DNA from: Halobellus limi
GTDB taxonomy: Archaea; Halobacteriota; Halobacteria; Halobacteriales; Haloferacaceae
Direction: 5' to 3'
DNA length: 64,000 nt
Assembly (NCBI RefSeq): GCF_004799685.1
Contig: NZ_CP031313.1
Span: 1-64,000 of the forward strand
Shown: in pieces, positions 32,826 through 41,345 of the stretch
Layout of the letters: each line of letters starts with the position of its first letter
How positions within the stretch are numbered: position 1 is the stretch's first letter
Translations under genes and position numbers: made by a program
The notes under the pieces: model-generated
What the model was told of the DNA's origin: nothing
The model's input: the letters and a program-made list of their open reading frames with translations, nothing else
Database searches by the model: none

Positions 32826-33623
32826 GGCACTGTCTAGTTAGCACAGTTTGAGGAACGAGCAGGTCGTTGAGGATCTAGTCCAGAGATGCTCGCAGACCTG
32901 CTCAACAAGGATTTAGACGGTGAATTAGATGAATGTTGGGAGCGTGAGCGGACGGCGACGCCCGTCAGGGCGTTCGCTGTCCAGTTTCACGCGACCGGAT
33001 GTTCAATCAGAGAGACAACAACGATTCTTGCTGAATTAGGCGTTGAACGCTCACATCAAGCGGTTTGGCAGTGGGTACATCGGCTGGTTGACAGCGCTTT
33101 TGACCCGCCGTCGTTCCCGAGAGCAAAGCTCTCGTGAGCCAACCAGAACGCACAGCGTTCTAGTGACGGCGAAGCCGACGCGGATCGCTGTCGACGAGAC
33201 CGCTGTCTGAGTCAACGGCAAGTTGTCTTGGGTATACGATGCAATAGACCTCGACTCAAAATTACTGCTTGACGTTGATCTCTTCGAACGGCGAGGAACT
33301 GATCCAGCAACTGAGTTTCTTGAGCACCTTATCGAGAAACACGATCTATCGGACACTGAGTCCCTAGTTGATGGCTACGGCTACCTGACTATCCTCTTTC
33401 GTGTCGGGTTGAGCGATCACCTGGACTACGTCGACCGAAACCTCGTCGACAAATGGTTTCATACTCTCAAAATGAGAATCGACCGCTTTCATCACTCGTG
33501 GGTCGGCAGTCGGTCTGCCGTCGCCCAGTGGCTTGCACAGTTTGCGTACTACTATATTTTTCAAAGACCGCATCAGACGCTAGATAATCGAACGCCAGCT
33601 GAAGCTGTTAACTAGACAGTGCT
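32826..33623 (+). mobile_element. IS6-family-like insertion sequence, inactivated
   Basis: 798 bp bounded by inverted ends GCACTGTCTAGTTA (32827-32840) and its exact complement (33609-33622). The length and GGCACTGT-type end fit IS6-family elements. A clean 8-bp target duplication is not seen. The flanks CCCCAGTA and CCCCGGTA match 7 of 8 but are offset by a base on the right. Confidence 0.8.
32886..33615 (+). pseudogene. IS6-type transposase with internal stop
   Basis: The first part (to 33137) has the N-terminal HTH (FHATGCSIRETTTILAELGV, QAVWQWVHRLVD). After a frame change comes RIAVDETAV, with the first catalytic Asp, then a TGA stop at 33208, then LSWVYDAIDLDSKLLLDVDL and a C-terminal RDE-type region (VDKWFHTLKMRIDRFHHSWV, FAYYYIFQRPHQTLDNRTPA). 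DDE transposase broken by one frameshift and one stop. It would need an intact copy elsewhere to move. Confidence 0.85.
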
Positions 33624-33786
33624 ACCCCGGTAGTATTGGTGCCTATGACGGAAGACTTGGGAGTGGAATAAATATGATGAGAAGAACAGCCACTAGTGCA
33701 GCTATCGGTCCTAATCCAATCATATTGATGAGTGTCTTCCACAGTTGAAGCGTGTCTTCGGTCGCTGTTTAGTCATTATCGCCGCC

Positions 33787-34060
33787 TTATATGAGCCTTC
33801 TGCGCGGTTCGGTAGTCACACCCCGATAGTCGCTCGATGATGCGAGGGCCTTGTCGAGGTTGTGAACCAGACAGACGAGGGTCATCTCACGACACCGCTT
33901 CCAACACTTCCGTGAGCAGATGAACGCCCCGTACTTTCGTTTGAGGCCGGAGTTTACCGTCTCGTTTTGACTACGTTGACCGTAGAGGTCGGCGTCTAGC
34001 CGAGCATTCCACGCCTTGTGGAGTGACGAGAACTCTCGATGCTTGATAAATGGACTGCCC
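33787..34060 (-). pseudogene. C-terminal remnant of an IS5-like transposase
   Basis: The minus strand encodes PFIKHREFSSLHKAWNARLD, then ADLYGQRSQNETVNSGLKRK and REMTLVCLVHNLDKAL, ending at TAA 33787-33789. This is the C-terminal third of an IS5/ISH-type transposase with the catalytic Glu in the ETVNSGLKR motif. No N-terminal part is present. The rest of 33624-34155 contains no gene I can support. Confidence 0.7.
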
Positions 34061-34155
34061 CCTCTTCACGGGCTAGCGTAAGTAGACTGTAAATTGATCT
34101 ATGATACCGAGTGTTTCCACAGATTGTAACGTAGTTGTCTCATATGACGACGGAG

Positions 34156-34914
34156 TTAGGAATATGTCAAGTTGACCTCAATGGCGTTCGCACTTTGGAG
34201 TACTTGTTCAGGAATCTCTTCGGTGAATTTGTCGCCTTTCATCCGTCGTTTGAGCCCTGAAATGCTAACCGCTGCCATCGCTCGCCCCGCTTCATTCGTA
34301 ATCGGGACTGCGATACAGCGCATTCCTTCGACTCGTTCCTCGTCATCGGTCGCGAATCCCCGTTCCCGTATCGCTTGGAATTCCTCAAATAGTCGTTCAC
34401 GGCCTGTGATAGTGTTCTCGGTGACTTTGGTAAGACCTCGACAGTCGATGATCTCCTCTACTTCATCTCGGGGAAGATAGGCCATAATTGCTTTTCCAAG
34501 CGCCGTCGTGTGTAACGGGACACGCATCCCGGCGTGCGTATCTAGGCGGACTGCTTCTGGTCCCTGGGCCGTGTATATGAATACCCCGATGTTGTGTTCT
34601 TCGATCATCAGGTTTGCGTGCCCGCCAGTTTTCTGGGCTAGCTTGTCAATTTCCGGCTGAGCGATCGTGAACAACTTGCGCCGCGAACGGGCATAATCGC
34701 CTAATTGGAGAAACCGAGCCCCAATATAGTACTGGTTATTTTCTTTTATCAGATATTCCTCTTGCGTGAGTGTCTGGAGATGATCATAAACCGTACTGGT
34801 GGGCATAGACACGTGTTGCGCCACCTCGGAGACTCCAGCTCCGTTGAGTTCCCTGAGTGCTTCAACGATCTTCATCGAGTTTTTGGCCGCCTTCACGGGG
34901 ATTGTCGATGACAT
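34156..34914 (-). CDS. IclR-family regulator
   Basis: A 252-residue IclR protein. The N-terminal winged helix is SMKIVEALRELNGAGVSEVA then MPTSTVYDHLQTL. The effector domain begins near residue 75 with IDKLAQKTGGHANLMIEEHN, HTTALGKAIMAYLPRDEVEE and the C-terminal MRCIAVPITNEAGRAMAAVS. IclR proteins bind small catabolic intermediates and usually repress neighbouring pathways. The promoter side (34915-34950) is very AT-rich. A second IclR gene lies at 44566 beside the second alcohol dehydrogenase, so the two probably control matching modules. Confidence 0.92.
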   Translation of the reverse strand: MSSTIPVKAAKNSMKIVEALRELNGAGVSEVAQHVSMPTSTVYDHLQTLTQEEYLIKENNQYYIGARFLQLGDYARSRRKLFTIAQPEIDKLAQKTGGHANLMIEEHNIGVFIYTAQGPEAVRLDTHAGMRVPLHTTALGKAIMAYLPRDEVEEIIDCRGLTKVTENTITGRERLFEEFQAIRERGFATDDEERVEGMRCIAVPITNEAGRAMAAVSISGLKRRMKGDKFTEEIPEQVLQSANAIEVNLTYS

Positions 34915-35281
34915 CCTACTAAATATATATTACAATATGTATATAAGCATTTCCGCTACTACCGGAAGGGGTGTCAACCTTAGCGTTCTAATTTAGGTCG
35001 TGTTTAGTTTGGAGGTGTTGAGCGCTATCGAGCATAAAAACGGTGGATTCGGCGTTGTGTTTCTGGCGAGGTTCTCAGAGAAACGTCTTGGTTACTGCGG
35101 TCATTGTTGTGGAAAACAGCCGCAATGAAGCAACTCGTTTGTCTCGGGATCGGCGGCAGCGTACAGCCAGAATTGCTGATTATTGGCCTTGTTGAAACCC
35201 TCAATCGGTGATAGGTTTCAGCGGTAATGCTGCATAACGAGGGTGTATCTATCACTAACTCCCGGGGTCAATTGACCACTC

Positions 35282-35479
35282 TCACTCTTCCTCAACGGTC
35301 GAGACGTCCTGCCACGACGACTCACCGAAGAACGTCTGTAGCGCCCCGAGGACCCCTAAGTACGTCCCAAAAAGGACGATAACGAACGGGACTATAAGTG
35401 CCAGCACTAAACTACCGAGTGGGTTGATTCCGAACATTTGGAGGGGAGTCATATCCGGTGGTAGGCTCCACTTTTTCAT
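35282..35479 (-). CDS. 65-residue single-helix membrane protein
   Basis: From ATG 35479 (MKKWSLPPDMTPLQMFG), followed by one strong hydrophobic helix (SLVLALIVPFVIVLFGTYLG) and an acidic tail (WQDVSTVEEE). Downstream of and in the same direction as the antiporter, but separated from it by an IS6-type end at 35594. It may be an accessory subunit of the transporter or an unrelated passenger. No family recognised. Confidence 0.5.
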   Translation of the reverse strand: MKKWSLPPDMTPLQMFGINPLGSLVLALIVPFVIVLFGTYLGVLGALQTFFGESSWQDVSTVEEE

Positions 35480-35572
35480 AATATTGTCGATATTGAGCAC
35501 AACTAATTCACATCTGTGACTTCTGGAAGTGGCCGATATGCGCCCTGTATGCAGCACGCCGTTTGTATCAAC

Positions 35573-35594
35573 AGCTGAGGGTTTCAACAGAGCC
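35573..35594 (-). repeat. Third IS6-type inverted end inside the unit
   Basis: The complement reads GGCTCTGTTGAAACCCTCAG, like the ends at 35185 and 37027. With 35185 it would delimit a 410-bp subunit, but the following octamer AAAGAAGC does not match the TGATTATT duplication. It is probably a relic of an earlier IS copy or deletion event. Confidence 0.6.
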
Positions 35595-35648
35595 AAAGAA
35601 GCAGTTCGACAGCCGTGCGAGATACAACGCGCATATCTCAAAGCGTCG

Positions 35649-36813
35649 TTAGTCGGGCCTGTTTGTTCGGCTCAACATAGCTTGGAGAAGAGATGGCGAG
35701 ATCAATACGGACACCAGTACGAGCGCTACGAAGGCCGAGAACAGCCGTCCTGAGATGAATCCCGCTGCGAGAGCGGTGCTGATGATCGCCAGTCCGACTC
35801 CCGTCTTCGGAGTCATACCGACGCCGATCGCGGCGGACTCGCGGATATCTCCGCCCGCAATCAGGTTGCCGACGAACCCGCCGACAAACTTCGCTGTTAG
35901 ACCGAATGTAACGACGGCGATGACGAATGCGTCAAGAGTGGTCAGGACACGGAGATCGATTTGTGCTCCCACGCCTGCGAAAAAAGCGGAATAAACATCC
36001 CGTACGCGATACCGGCGATACCCTCACGAACTTCCAACCGCGAGAGACGCTCATCTTCACCCACAAGCAGCCCAATAATGAGCGCTCCGAGAGTAACATC
36101 GAGACCGACCGCCTCCGCGCTGAAACTAACGAGGAAGATCACACTAAAGAGGGCCAGTATGTCTGCTTCTATCTGTCGTGAGCGCGCCAGCAGTGACGAG
36201 AGTTGTTGGATAACGGTGAACCGAGCGATCACCGCCAGGGCAAAGAACCCAATCACTTGTCCAAGAGTCGCCACGGCCTCGATGGTACCGTCCCCGGAGA
36301 CTGCGAGCAAGAGCAGTGCAAACGCGAGAAGGCCTACGACGTCGTCCACGATCGCGGCCCCGACAACACGACGCCCGACACGCGAATCGAGCTGGTGTAG
36401 GTCAAGTAACGTTCGAGCGGTTACGGCGATAGAAGTCACCGAGAGCGCGAGTGCCAGAAAAGCACTCTCGGCGACGCTATAGTCGAACGCGAGGCCGAGT
36501 ACGAGGCCGGTGCCTGCGGGTATTATCATTCCAAATAGCGCGATACTGATGGCGGCAGAACCAACTGACAGGAGTTCTGTGAGGTCGAGGTGTTCGTAGC
36601 CGATATCGAAAAAAAAAGCATTGCGCCGATCATCCCGAACACGGCGAATGTCTCATCGTAGTCAATGAGACCAATGATAGACGGCCCGAGAACCAGTCCT
36701 GCGATGATCTCACCGACGAGAGCAGGTTCACCCACCCGTTCGAGGGCCTCGCCGAAGACAAACGCGACCAACAACGTCACGCCGACCACTAGCAGTATAT
36801 CCACCATCAGCAA
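35649..36813 (-). pseudogene. CPA2/Kef-type Na+(K+)/H+ antiporter, two frameshifts at A-runs
   Basis: Three frames together give about 388 residues. From ATG 36813: LVVGVTLLVAFVFGEALERV, ALVGEIIAGLVLGPSIIGLI. After a run of nine A's at about 36606-36616: FDYSVAESAFLALALSVTSI, RVVGAAIVDDVVGLLAFALL with the ion-site DD. After an A6 run near 35986: FVGGFVGNLIAGGDIRESAA, IGVGMTPKTGVGLAIISTAL. Both shifts fall in homopolymers, so slippage in vivo or a sequencing error could each explain them. An intact version would be a typical 12-helix exchanger without the C-terminal TrkA-N domain. Confidence 0.8.
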
Positions 36814-37027
36814 CGAGATGCGCTCGAATATGCTTGTTTCTTGCTCCCAAGGTGAGAACTTTGACTAACAAAACGCACGAGTGTAGCGACTGTTCCGCCG
36901 TTCCATACACGCTCTGAATCGAACGATCCCAGCCTCAGCGAAATTGGGGTACTCACGCGCGAGATACGCGCTGTACATCCAGCAGGACGCCGAGAACATA
37001 TTACCAATTGAGGATTTCAACAGAGCC

Positions 37028-37278
37028 TGATTATTGGTTCGAATCACGGTTTCGTCAACCGCAATGTGATTCGGAGTTCGACTTTCTGGGGGCTGTAGGT
37101 CAGCCTTCTGCACCCAATCGTAGATTGCTTTTCGAGATCGTTCGACACCAAGTTCTTCGAGGATACCGAACTTCATCGCACGCTCGGGCATCCGCTGTCG
37201 CTCCACAAAATCCAAATCAATCCAGTCCGTACATCCGGTGAGGCGGGCGATTTCTGGCATAGAGTACCACAAAAGCAC
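37028..37278 (-). pseudogene. N-terminal half of an ISH/IS6-type transposase
   Basis: Minus strand from ATG 37278: MPEIARLTGCTDWIDLDFVE, FGILEELGVERSRKAIYDWV, then HIAVDETVIRTNNQ, with the first catalytic Asp of the DDE triad. It ends exactly at the TGATTATT target octamer where the 1843-bp unit inserted. It is related to the intact transposase at 57914 (YVAVDETVIRVNDPRYWLFA). The open frame continues a further ~160 bp into the insertion as nonsense. Confidence 0.75.
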
Positions 37279-37317
37279 ACCGCCTCACTCTTCATCCGTA
37301 ACTAACCACGACCCTAA

Positions 37318-37406
37318 TTTACGGTAAAATTACTGTAACTCTACATTCTACCTCTCGCTGTATCGCGATTTAGGCTCATCTCGAAGATTACCGTAAATTC
37401 ACTGTA
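37318..37406. repeat. Two copies of a TTAC(G/C)GTAAA...ACTGTA motif
   Basis: TTTACGGTAAAATTACTGTA (37318-37337) and ATTACCGTAAATTCACTGTA (37387-37406) are direct repeats, each with a small inverted TTTAC/GTAAA core. They lie between the IS right end and the ADH stop. They may be a relic operator. The flanking 37407-37539 shows no gene. Confidence 0.4.
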
Positions 37407-37539
37407 CACTAACTTTGACACCCTTGTCATCGAGAGTTTTAGTATTTAACACGAATAATTCCCAGAACTCGATGAATACAAAAGTGGGTTCCGAGATTAC
37501 AAGTACGGACTATTGACCGTTTAGCCGCATTCGTTACGC

Positions 37540-38571
37540 TCAGGCCCCGAACTGGAATATGGGCTTGCAGGACTCAGAATTGAGGAACGCCTCGAACGCT
37601 CGGGTCGGCTCATCCGTACTGAAAGAAGTGTCGAGGATTGTATCGACCGCAATCTCGCCACGTTCCATTAGTCGGAGTGCCTGTTCGAAGTTCGACCAAG
37701 TCGATCCGTACGAGGTGTTAATATCAATCTCGCCACGAACACCAGACGTGAGCGTGATCTCGCTCTCCTCGTTAGGAATGCCTACGACGACAATCTGCCC
37801 TCCTTTTCGAACCTTTTCGAGCGCTATGCCAGCACCGGAGTGGTGTCCTGTCGCGTCAAATACGATGTCGAACCCGATTCCATCGGTCAGTTCGTCGGTT
37901 CGCTCCTCAAGACTCTCGGCCGCCATATTCACTGTCTCGATACCTAGGTCGTTCAACAGCGGCAGTCGGTAGGCAGCGTCCTGTTCAAGTCCCGAAACGA
38001 CGACATTGGCACCAAGCGAGTTGACGACGGCCGCGATGAGGGTTCCGATCGGACCCGGACCTTCTACGAGAACGTGGTCTCCTGGTGTGGTGACGGACTG
38101 CTCGAAGACCGCCCGTGTTGCGATGCTCGTCGGTTCGGTGATAGCAGCATGTTGCAGCGAGACGCTGTCGGGAACGGCGTGGAGGTGTTCTGGAGTGACG
38201 GCGACGTATTCTGCGTATGCACCATCCCGATGGAGGCCAGTTATTGAAAAATTCTGACAGACATTCTCTTGATCATTTTTACACTGGAAGCACCGCCCAC
38301 ACTCGTGAATCGGTTCCTCAACTATTTTATCCCCTTCGATGAATCCATTAACGTCGTCCCCCACAGTAACTATTTCACCTGAATACTCGTGGCCCATAAT
38401 TCGCGGGATAGGGATCCACTCGTATCCGTCATCGTATTTGTATGCGTGGGCGTCACTCCCACAAAGACCGGCGGTGTGGACCTTTACAAGCACTTCGTTG
38501 GATTCGATTGAGGGAATTTTTTGTTCTCGTGTCTCAACGGAGCGCGGTCCGGTTTGAATAATTGCTTTCAT
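37540..38571 (-). CDS. Zinc-dependent alcohol dehydrogenase (sorbitol/threonine DH type)
   Basis: A 343-residue medium-chain dehydrogenase. Catalytic zinc ligands are in AGLCGSDAHAY and IMGHEYSGEIVTVGDDV. The structural zinc site is the four-Cys loop HECGRCFQCKNDQENVCQ. The Rossmann motif is VLVEGPGPIGTLIAAVV. It oxidises a secondary alcohol or polyol with NAD(P)+. It is closely paralogous to 43453-44496 (shared LCGSD, ECxRCxxC, DATGHxSG), so the two form part of a duplicated IclR/ADH/LigM-like module. Transcribed away from the LigM-like gene at 39563 across an IS remnant. Confidence 0.92.
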   Translation of the reverse strand: MKAIIQTGPRSVETREQKIPSIESNEVLVKVHTAGLCGSDAHAYKYDDGYEWIPIPRIMGHEYSGEIVTVGDDVNGFIEGDKIVEEPIHECGRCFQCKNDQENVCQNFSITGLHRDGAYAEYVAVTPEHLHAVPDSVSLQHAAITEPTSIATRAVFEQSVTTPGDHVLVEGPGPIGTLIAAVVNSLGANVVVSGLEQDAAYRLPLLNDLGIETVNMAAESLEERTDELTDGIGFDIVFDATGHHSGAGIALEKVRKGGQIVVVGIPNEESEITLTSGVRGEIDINTSYGSTWSNFEQALRLMERGEIAVDTILDTSFSTDEPTRAFEAFLNSESCKPIFQFGA

Positions 38572-38689
38572 TTTTTATCAAGGAGAACCTACGGCTCCCC
38601 AAGTAATCAAGGATACACGGTTATCAATAAAAAGGTTTTGTTTAGATATTTCGTCGTGTTTGCTCTATTGAACCCGAAGACGGCGGCAG

Positions 38690-39492
38690 GAGAGCGTCGC
38701 TCGCTCAAAAGCGCTGTGCCGCCAGCCCCACGGCGGTGGTGAGTGACCCGGCTGGCCACGGATTTGCCGACTGGAAGCACCTGACGCTGCATTTTCTTCG
38801 CGTTCATATGGACGCGAGCTACGCGGAAATCGTCGATTGGGCCAGCGAGATGAACCGAGTACGCGCCGTCTTGCAGTTGGCCAGGACCGAATTTCCGGGA
38901 CTCGCGACGCTGTGGCGGGCGCTCCAGCGGGTACCCACCCGCATCTGGCGCCAACTGCTCCACCGGTCAGCGACCACCTGCGATCCTGGGGAGCAGAGCG
39001 CCCTGGATGACACCTTCTTTGACCGTCAAGCGGCATCCAGCCATTACCGAGATCGCTCGAATCGCCACATACGCCCGCTGAAAACGACGGCGTTAGTCGA
39101 TGCGGGGTCGTGTGTCGTTTTGGATTGACACTGTTCGGCATACTGGCGTCACGACAACCGGAGTGGCCGTCGAGTCGCACTTAACAATTTCGAGGGAATC
39201 GAAAGTTTCGCGGCTGACAAGGGCTACGGTGACCAGTCGTTGAGGGATGCTCTCCGCTCGGAGAGCGTCCGACCACTCATCAAACACCGGCTGTTCCCCC
39301 ACTTACGATCACGCGCATAACGGACGGTTGGTCAGCGAACTCTAGGGACAACGCTGGACGCTCGAAAATGCCGTCTCGGTCATTCAGCGCCGATTTGGCT
39401 CCGCTGTCAGGCCGAGCGCGTTTTACGGTGAATTTAGAGAACTCGTTCTCACCACCACAGTCTACAACCTCGAACAAGCACTCAAACAGTGA
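38690..39492 (+). pseudogene. IS5-family (ISH-type) transposase, degenerate
   Basis: Pieces in order: MDASYAEIVDWASEMNRVRA and ALDDTFFDRQAASSHYRDRS (first catalytic Asp), KTTALVDAGSCVVLD with a stop at 39128, then FAADKGYGDQSLRDALRSES (second Asp) and VRPLIKHRLF. After another shift come TLENAVSVIQRRFGSA (Glu) and FYGEFRELVLTTTVYNLEQA to TGA 39490. At least two frame changes and stops (TGA, TAG) are present. It was probably inserted between ADH1 and LigM-like 1, separating what may once have been one divergent promoter region. Confidence 0.8.
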
Positions 39493-39562
39493 TCCCTACG
39501 CTGTCCGCTGATTCAATGGATTATACAAAACATTTATTTGCTTGGTAAATCGTTTCCGAACG

Positions 39563-40924
39563 ATGTCCGATAGCCTACAAGCACGTCTTGAGTCCGTCGA
39601 CAGTACTGTCGATATGTTACGTGACGCTGATTTAGAGTTCAATCAGTACGTATTCCCCGATGAACACACGAACTGGATTGAGGAACAGCGTTCCGTTCGA
39701 GAGTCGTGTGCTATTGTTGATCAGTCGTATCATATGGAGCCGTGTTTTGTCAAGGGGCCGGAAGCAATCGACTTCTTGGAGAACATCGGTGTAAACAGTT
39801 TTTCGAAGATACGCAGTCAGGACCCGCCACAGGCGATTAACTTACTGATGTGCAATCCAAATGGATACATCATTGGCGACCAGATCCTGTTTTATTTAGG
39901 AGAGAACGAGTTCTCTTCAGTAGGCTCGGTCTGGGCGAACAACTGGATCCGGTACACTTCTGAGACGCTGGATTACGATGTCGAAACGGAGACCCCATAC
40001 AGCCCGTATATGGAAAATGCGATGCCCCCACGGTACCGGTTCCAGATCCAGGGGCCGAACGCTCTTGACGTAATGGAAGATATCGTCGACGGCTCGCTAC
40101 CGGAAATTTCGCTCTTCGAGATGGACGTTATCGAAATCTGCAACCACGATGTATACGCTCTAGGCCACGGAATGGCAGCTACAGCAGGATTGGAGATATT
40201 CGGGCCGTATGAGTACCACGGTGAGGTACTCGATGCAATCCTCGCCGCAGGTGAAGCGTACGACATTCGTCAGCTTGGATCGAAGGCGTACAAGACTGGG
40301 AAAATCGGCTCTGGATGGCTTGTCGGCCCCGTTCCAGCGATTTACGAGAATGAGGAAATGAAAGGCTACCGGGAGTGGCTTGACGCTGAGGGTACGGAGG
40401 CAACCTTTTCTATCGGTGGCAGCTTTGTCTCTGACGACATCAGAGACTATTATATGACGCCAATGGAGCGCGGTCAGGGTCACCTTGTGAATTTTGACCA
40501 CGACTTCGTCGGGCGAGAGGCGCTTGAGGAGATGGTCAACGAGCCGCAGCGACAGCGGGTCACATTCGTCTGGAACGAGGAGGACGTCATCGACGTATTC
40601 GCCTCTCTGTTCCGGGACGGAAAGACGAGCAAGTTCATCGATATGCCCGACACAGCGAATACATGGTCGAAGAGTCACTACGACAAAGTCAAGAAGGATG
40701 GAGAGATAGTTGGCCTCTCGAAGTACCCCGGATATCTGTTCTACGAACGTGAGATGTTGTCCTTAGGGACGATCGATCGCGCCTATAGCGATCCAGGGAC
40801 GGAAGTGACGTTTGAGTGGGGCGACCAGTCCAATAAGCAGCGTGTCGAACAGCACAAGCCCGTGGAAATCCGGGCGACAGTCGCACCAGCTCCTTATGTT
40901 ACCGGCGGTCGGGAGTCGATGTAA
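39563..40924 (+). CDS. LigM/DesA-family tetrahydrofolate-dependent O-demethylase homologue, copy 1
   Basis: 453 residues from ATG 39563; a TTG further upstream is less likely. The length and motif order match the GcvT-fold O-demethylases LigM/DesA, not the shorter GcvT or DmdA: YVFPDEHTNWIEEQRSVRES, VDQSYHME, RYRFQIQGPNALDVMEDIVD, GHGMAATAGLEIFGPYEYHG, LGSKAYKTGKIGSGWLVGPV, IGGSFVSDDIRDYYMTPMER. The Tyr of GSKAY aligns with a catalytic-region Tyr in LigM (GSRAYPS). These enzymes move a methyl group from an aryl methoxy group to tetrahydrofolate. The haloarchaeal substrate is unknown. A TATA-like AACATTTATTTG lies about 30 bp upstream. Confidence 0.85.
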   Translation: MSDSLQARLESVDSTVDMLRDADLEFNQYVFPDEHTNWIEEQRSVRESCAIVDQSYHMEPCFVKGPEAIDFLENIGVNSFSKIRSQDPPQAINLLMCNPNGYIIGDQILFYLGENEFSSVGSVWANNWIRYTSETLDYDVETETPYSPYMENAMPPRYRFQIQGPNALDVMEDIVDGSLPEISLFEMDVIEICNHDVYALGHGMAATAGLEIFGPYEYHGEVLDAILAAGEAYDIRQLGSKAYKTGKIGSGWLVGPVPAIYENEEMKGYREWLDAEGTEATFSIGGSFVSDDIRDYYMTPMERGQGHLVNFDHDFVGREALEEMVNEPQRQRVTFVWNEEDVIDVFASLFRDGKTSKFIDMPDTANTWSKSHYDKVKKDGEIVGLSKYPGYLFYEREMLSLGTIDRAYSDPGTEVTFEWGDQSNKQRVEQHKPVEIRATVAPAPYVTGGRESM

Positions 40925-41137
40925 AGCCCGGCCAGCAAGAAAGTGTGAATACACTGGCTGAAAACGGCCTCACGGAACGATTGTTTTGTGGTTTAATTCA
41001 AGCGCAGATCTGTACTTGTCGAGAATCTCAATGGGTGGTTTCTACCAGTGGCTACCCTTTGTACCTATGTGATATCTGGCTATATACTTACTATAAGGAA
41101 ATGGTCCACTCAACATCGCTTTTTCACATAAATTTCT

Positions 41138-41345
41138 GGTCGTGTTTAGTTAACCCTGTAAGTAATTATTTTGTGTAGCACCTGATTTGTGAGGTTTTGA
41201 GTATTCTCACACGTCTGCGTTCCGTTCAGAGTTTGACGTTGATTACGTTACTAATTGTAATCGTAAACTCAGTTTGCCTGGTAAATTATCGACGTTGTAG
41301 CTCTTCCACGTCGAATATTACTCTGGTGCTTAACTAAACACGACC
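41138..41345. mobile_element. MITE copy 1 (208 bp)
   Basis: Terminal inverted repeats GGTCGTGTTTAGTTAA (41138-41153) and TTAACTAAACACGACC (41330-41345). The inside is non-coding and closely similar along its whole length to 49725-49931 (e.g. AGTAATTATTTTGTGTAGCA and GTCTGCGTTCCGTTCA in both). The ends equal those of the IS remnant at 34996-37313, so that IS family probably mobilised it. No clear target duplication. Confidence 0.85.

Larger units (their letters stand above)
35185..37027. mobile_element. IS6-type translocatable unit carrying an antiporter
   Basis: 1843 bp bounded by GGCCTTGTTGAAACCCTCA at 35185 and the inverse of GGCTCTGTTGAAATCCTCA ending at 37027, with an exact 8-bp target duplication TGATTATT at 35177-35184 and 37028-37035. 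The ends resemble IS6/IS26-type GGnnCTGTTGnAAA termini. A third end in inverse orientation lies at 35573-35594. No transposase is inside. It carries a 65-residue membrane protein and a frameshifted CPA2 antiporter. Confidence 0.75.
34996..37313 (-). mobile_element. IS remnant with GGTCGTGTTTAGTT ends, split by a later insertion
   Basis: The left end GGTCGTGTTTAGTT starts at 34996 and the right end, in inverse, is AACTAACCACGACC ending at 37313. Transposase pieces on the minus strand lie on both sides: the N-half at 37028-37278 (PEIARLTGCTDWIDLDFVER, NHIAVDETVIRTNN), and in 35025-35184 the continuing QQFWLYAAADPETNELLHCG. Removing the 1843-bp insertion and one copy of the duplicated octamer joins the two halves in order (AATAATCAG). 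The remnant is internally deleted near its C-terminal part. The same ends define the two MITEs at 41138 and 49725. Confidence 0.7.

Noticed and set aside
32818-33632. CCCC(A/G)GTA flanks as a target duplication of the IS at 32826
   Set aside because: One mismatch and a one-base offset on the right end. Too weak to claim beside the exact TGATTATT duplication seen at 35177/37028.
35185-35594. Independent 410-bp MITE carrying the 65-residue gene
   Set aside because: Inverted ends are present, but the flanking octamers differ (TGATTATT versus AAAGAAGC). The matching duplication is at 37028, so the larger unit is favoured.
39563-40924. Glycine cleavage T protein (GcvT)
   Set aside because: No gcvH or gcvP is near, the protein is about 90 residues longer than GcvT, and the LigM-type motif series fits along its whole length.
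41138-41345. MITE as a structured small RNA gene
   Set aside because: The same sequence recurs at 49725 with IS-type inverted ends, which explains the structure as a mobile element.
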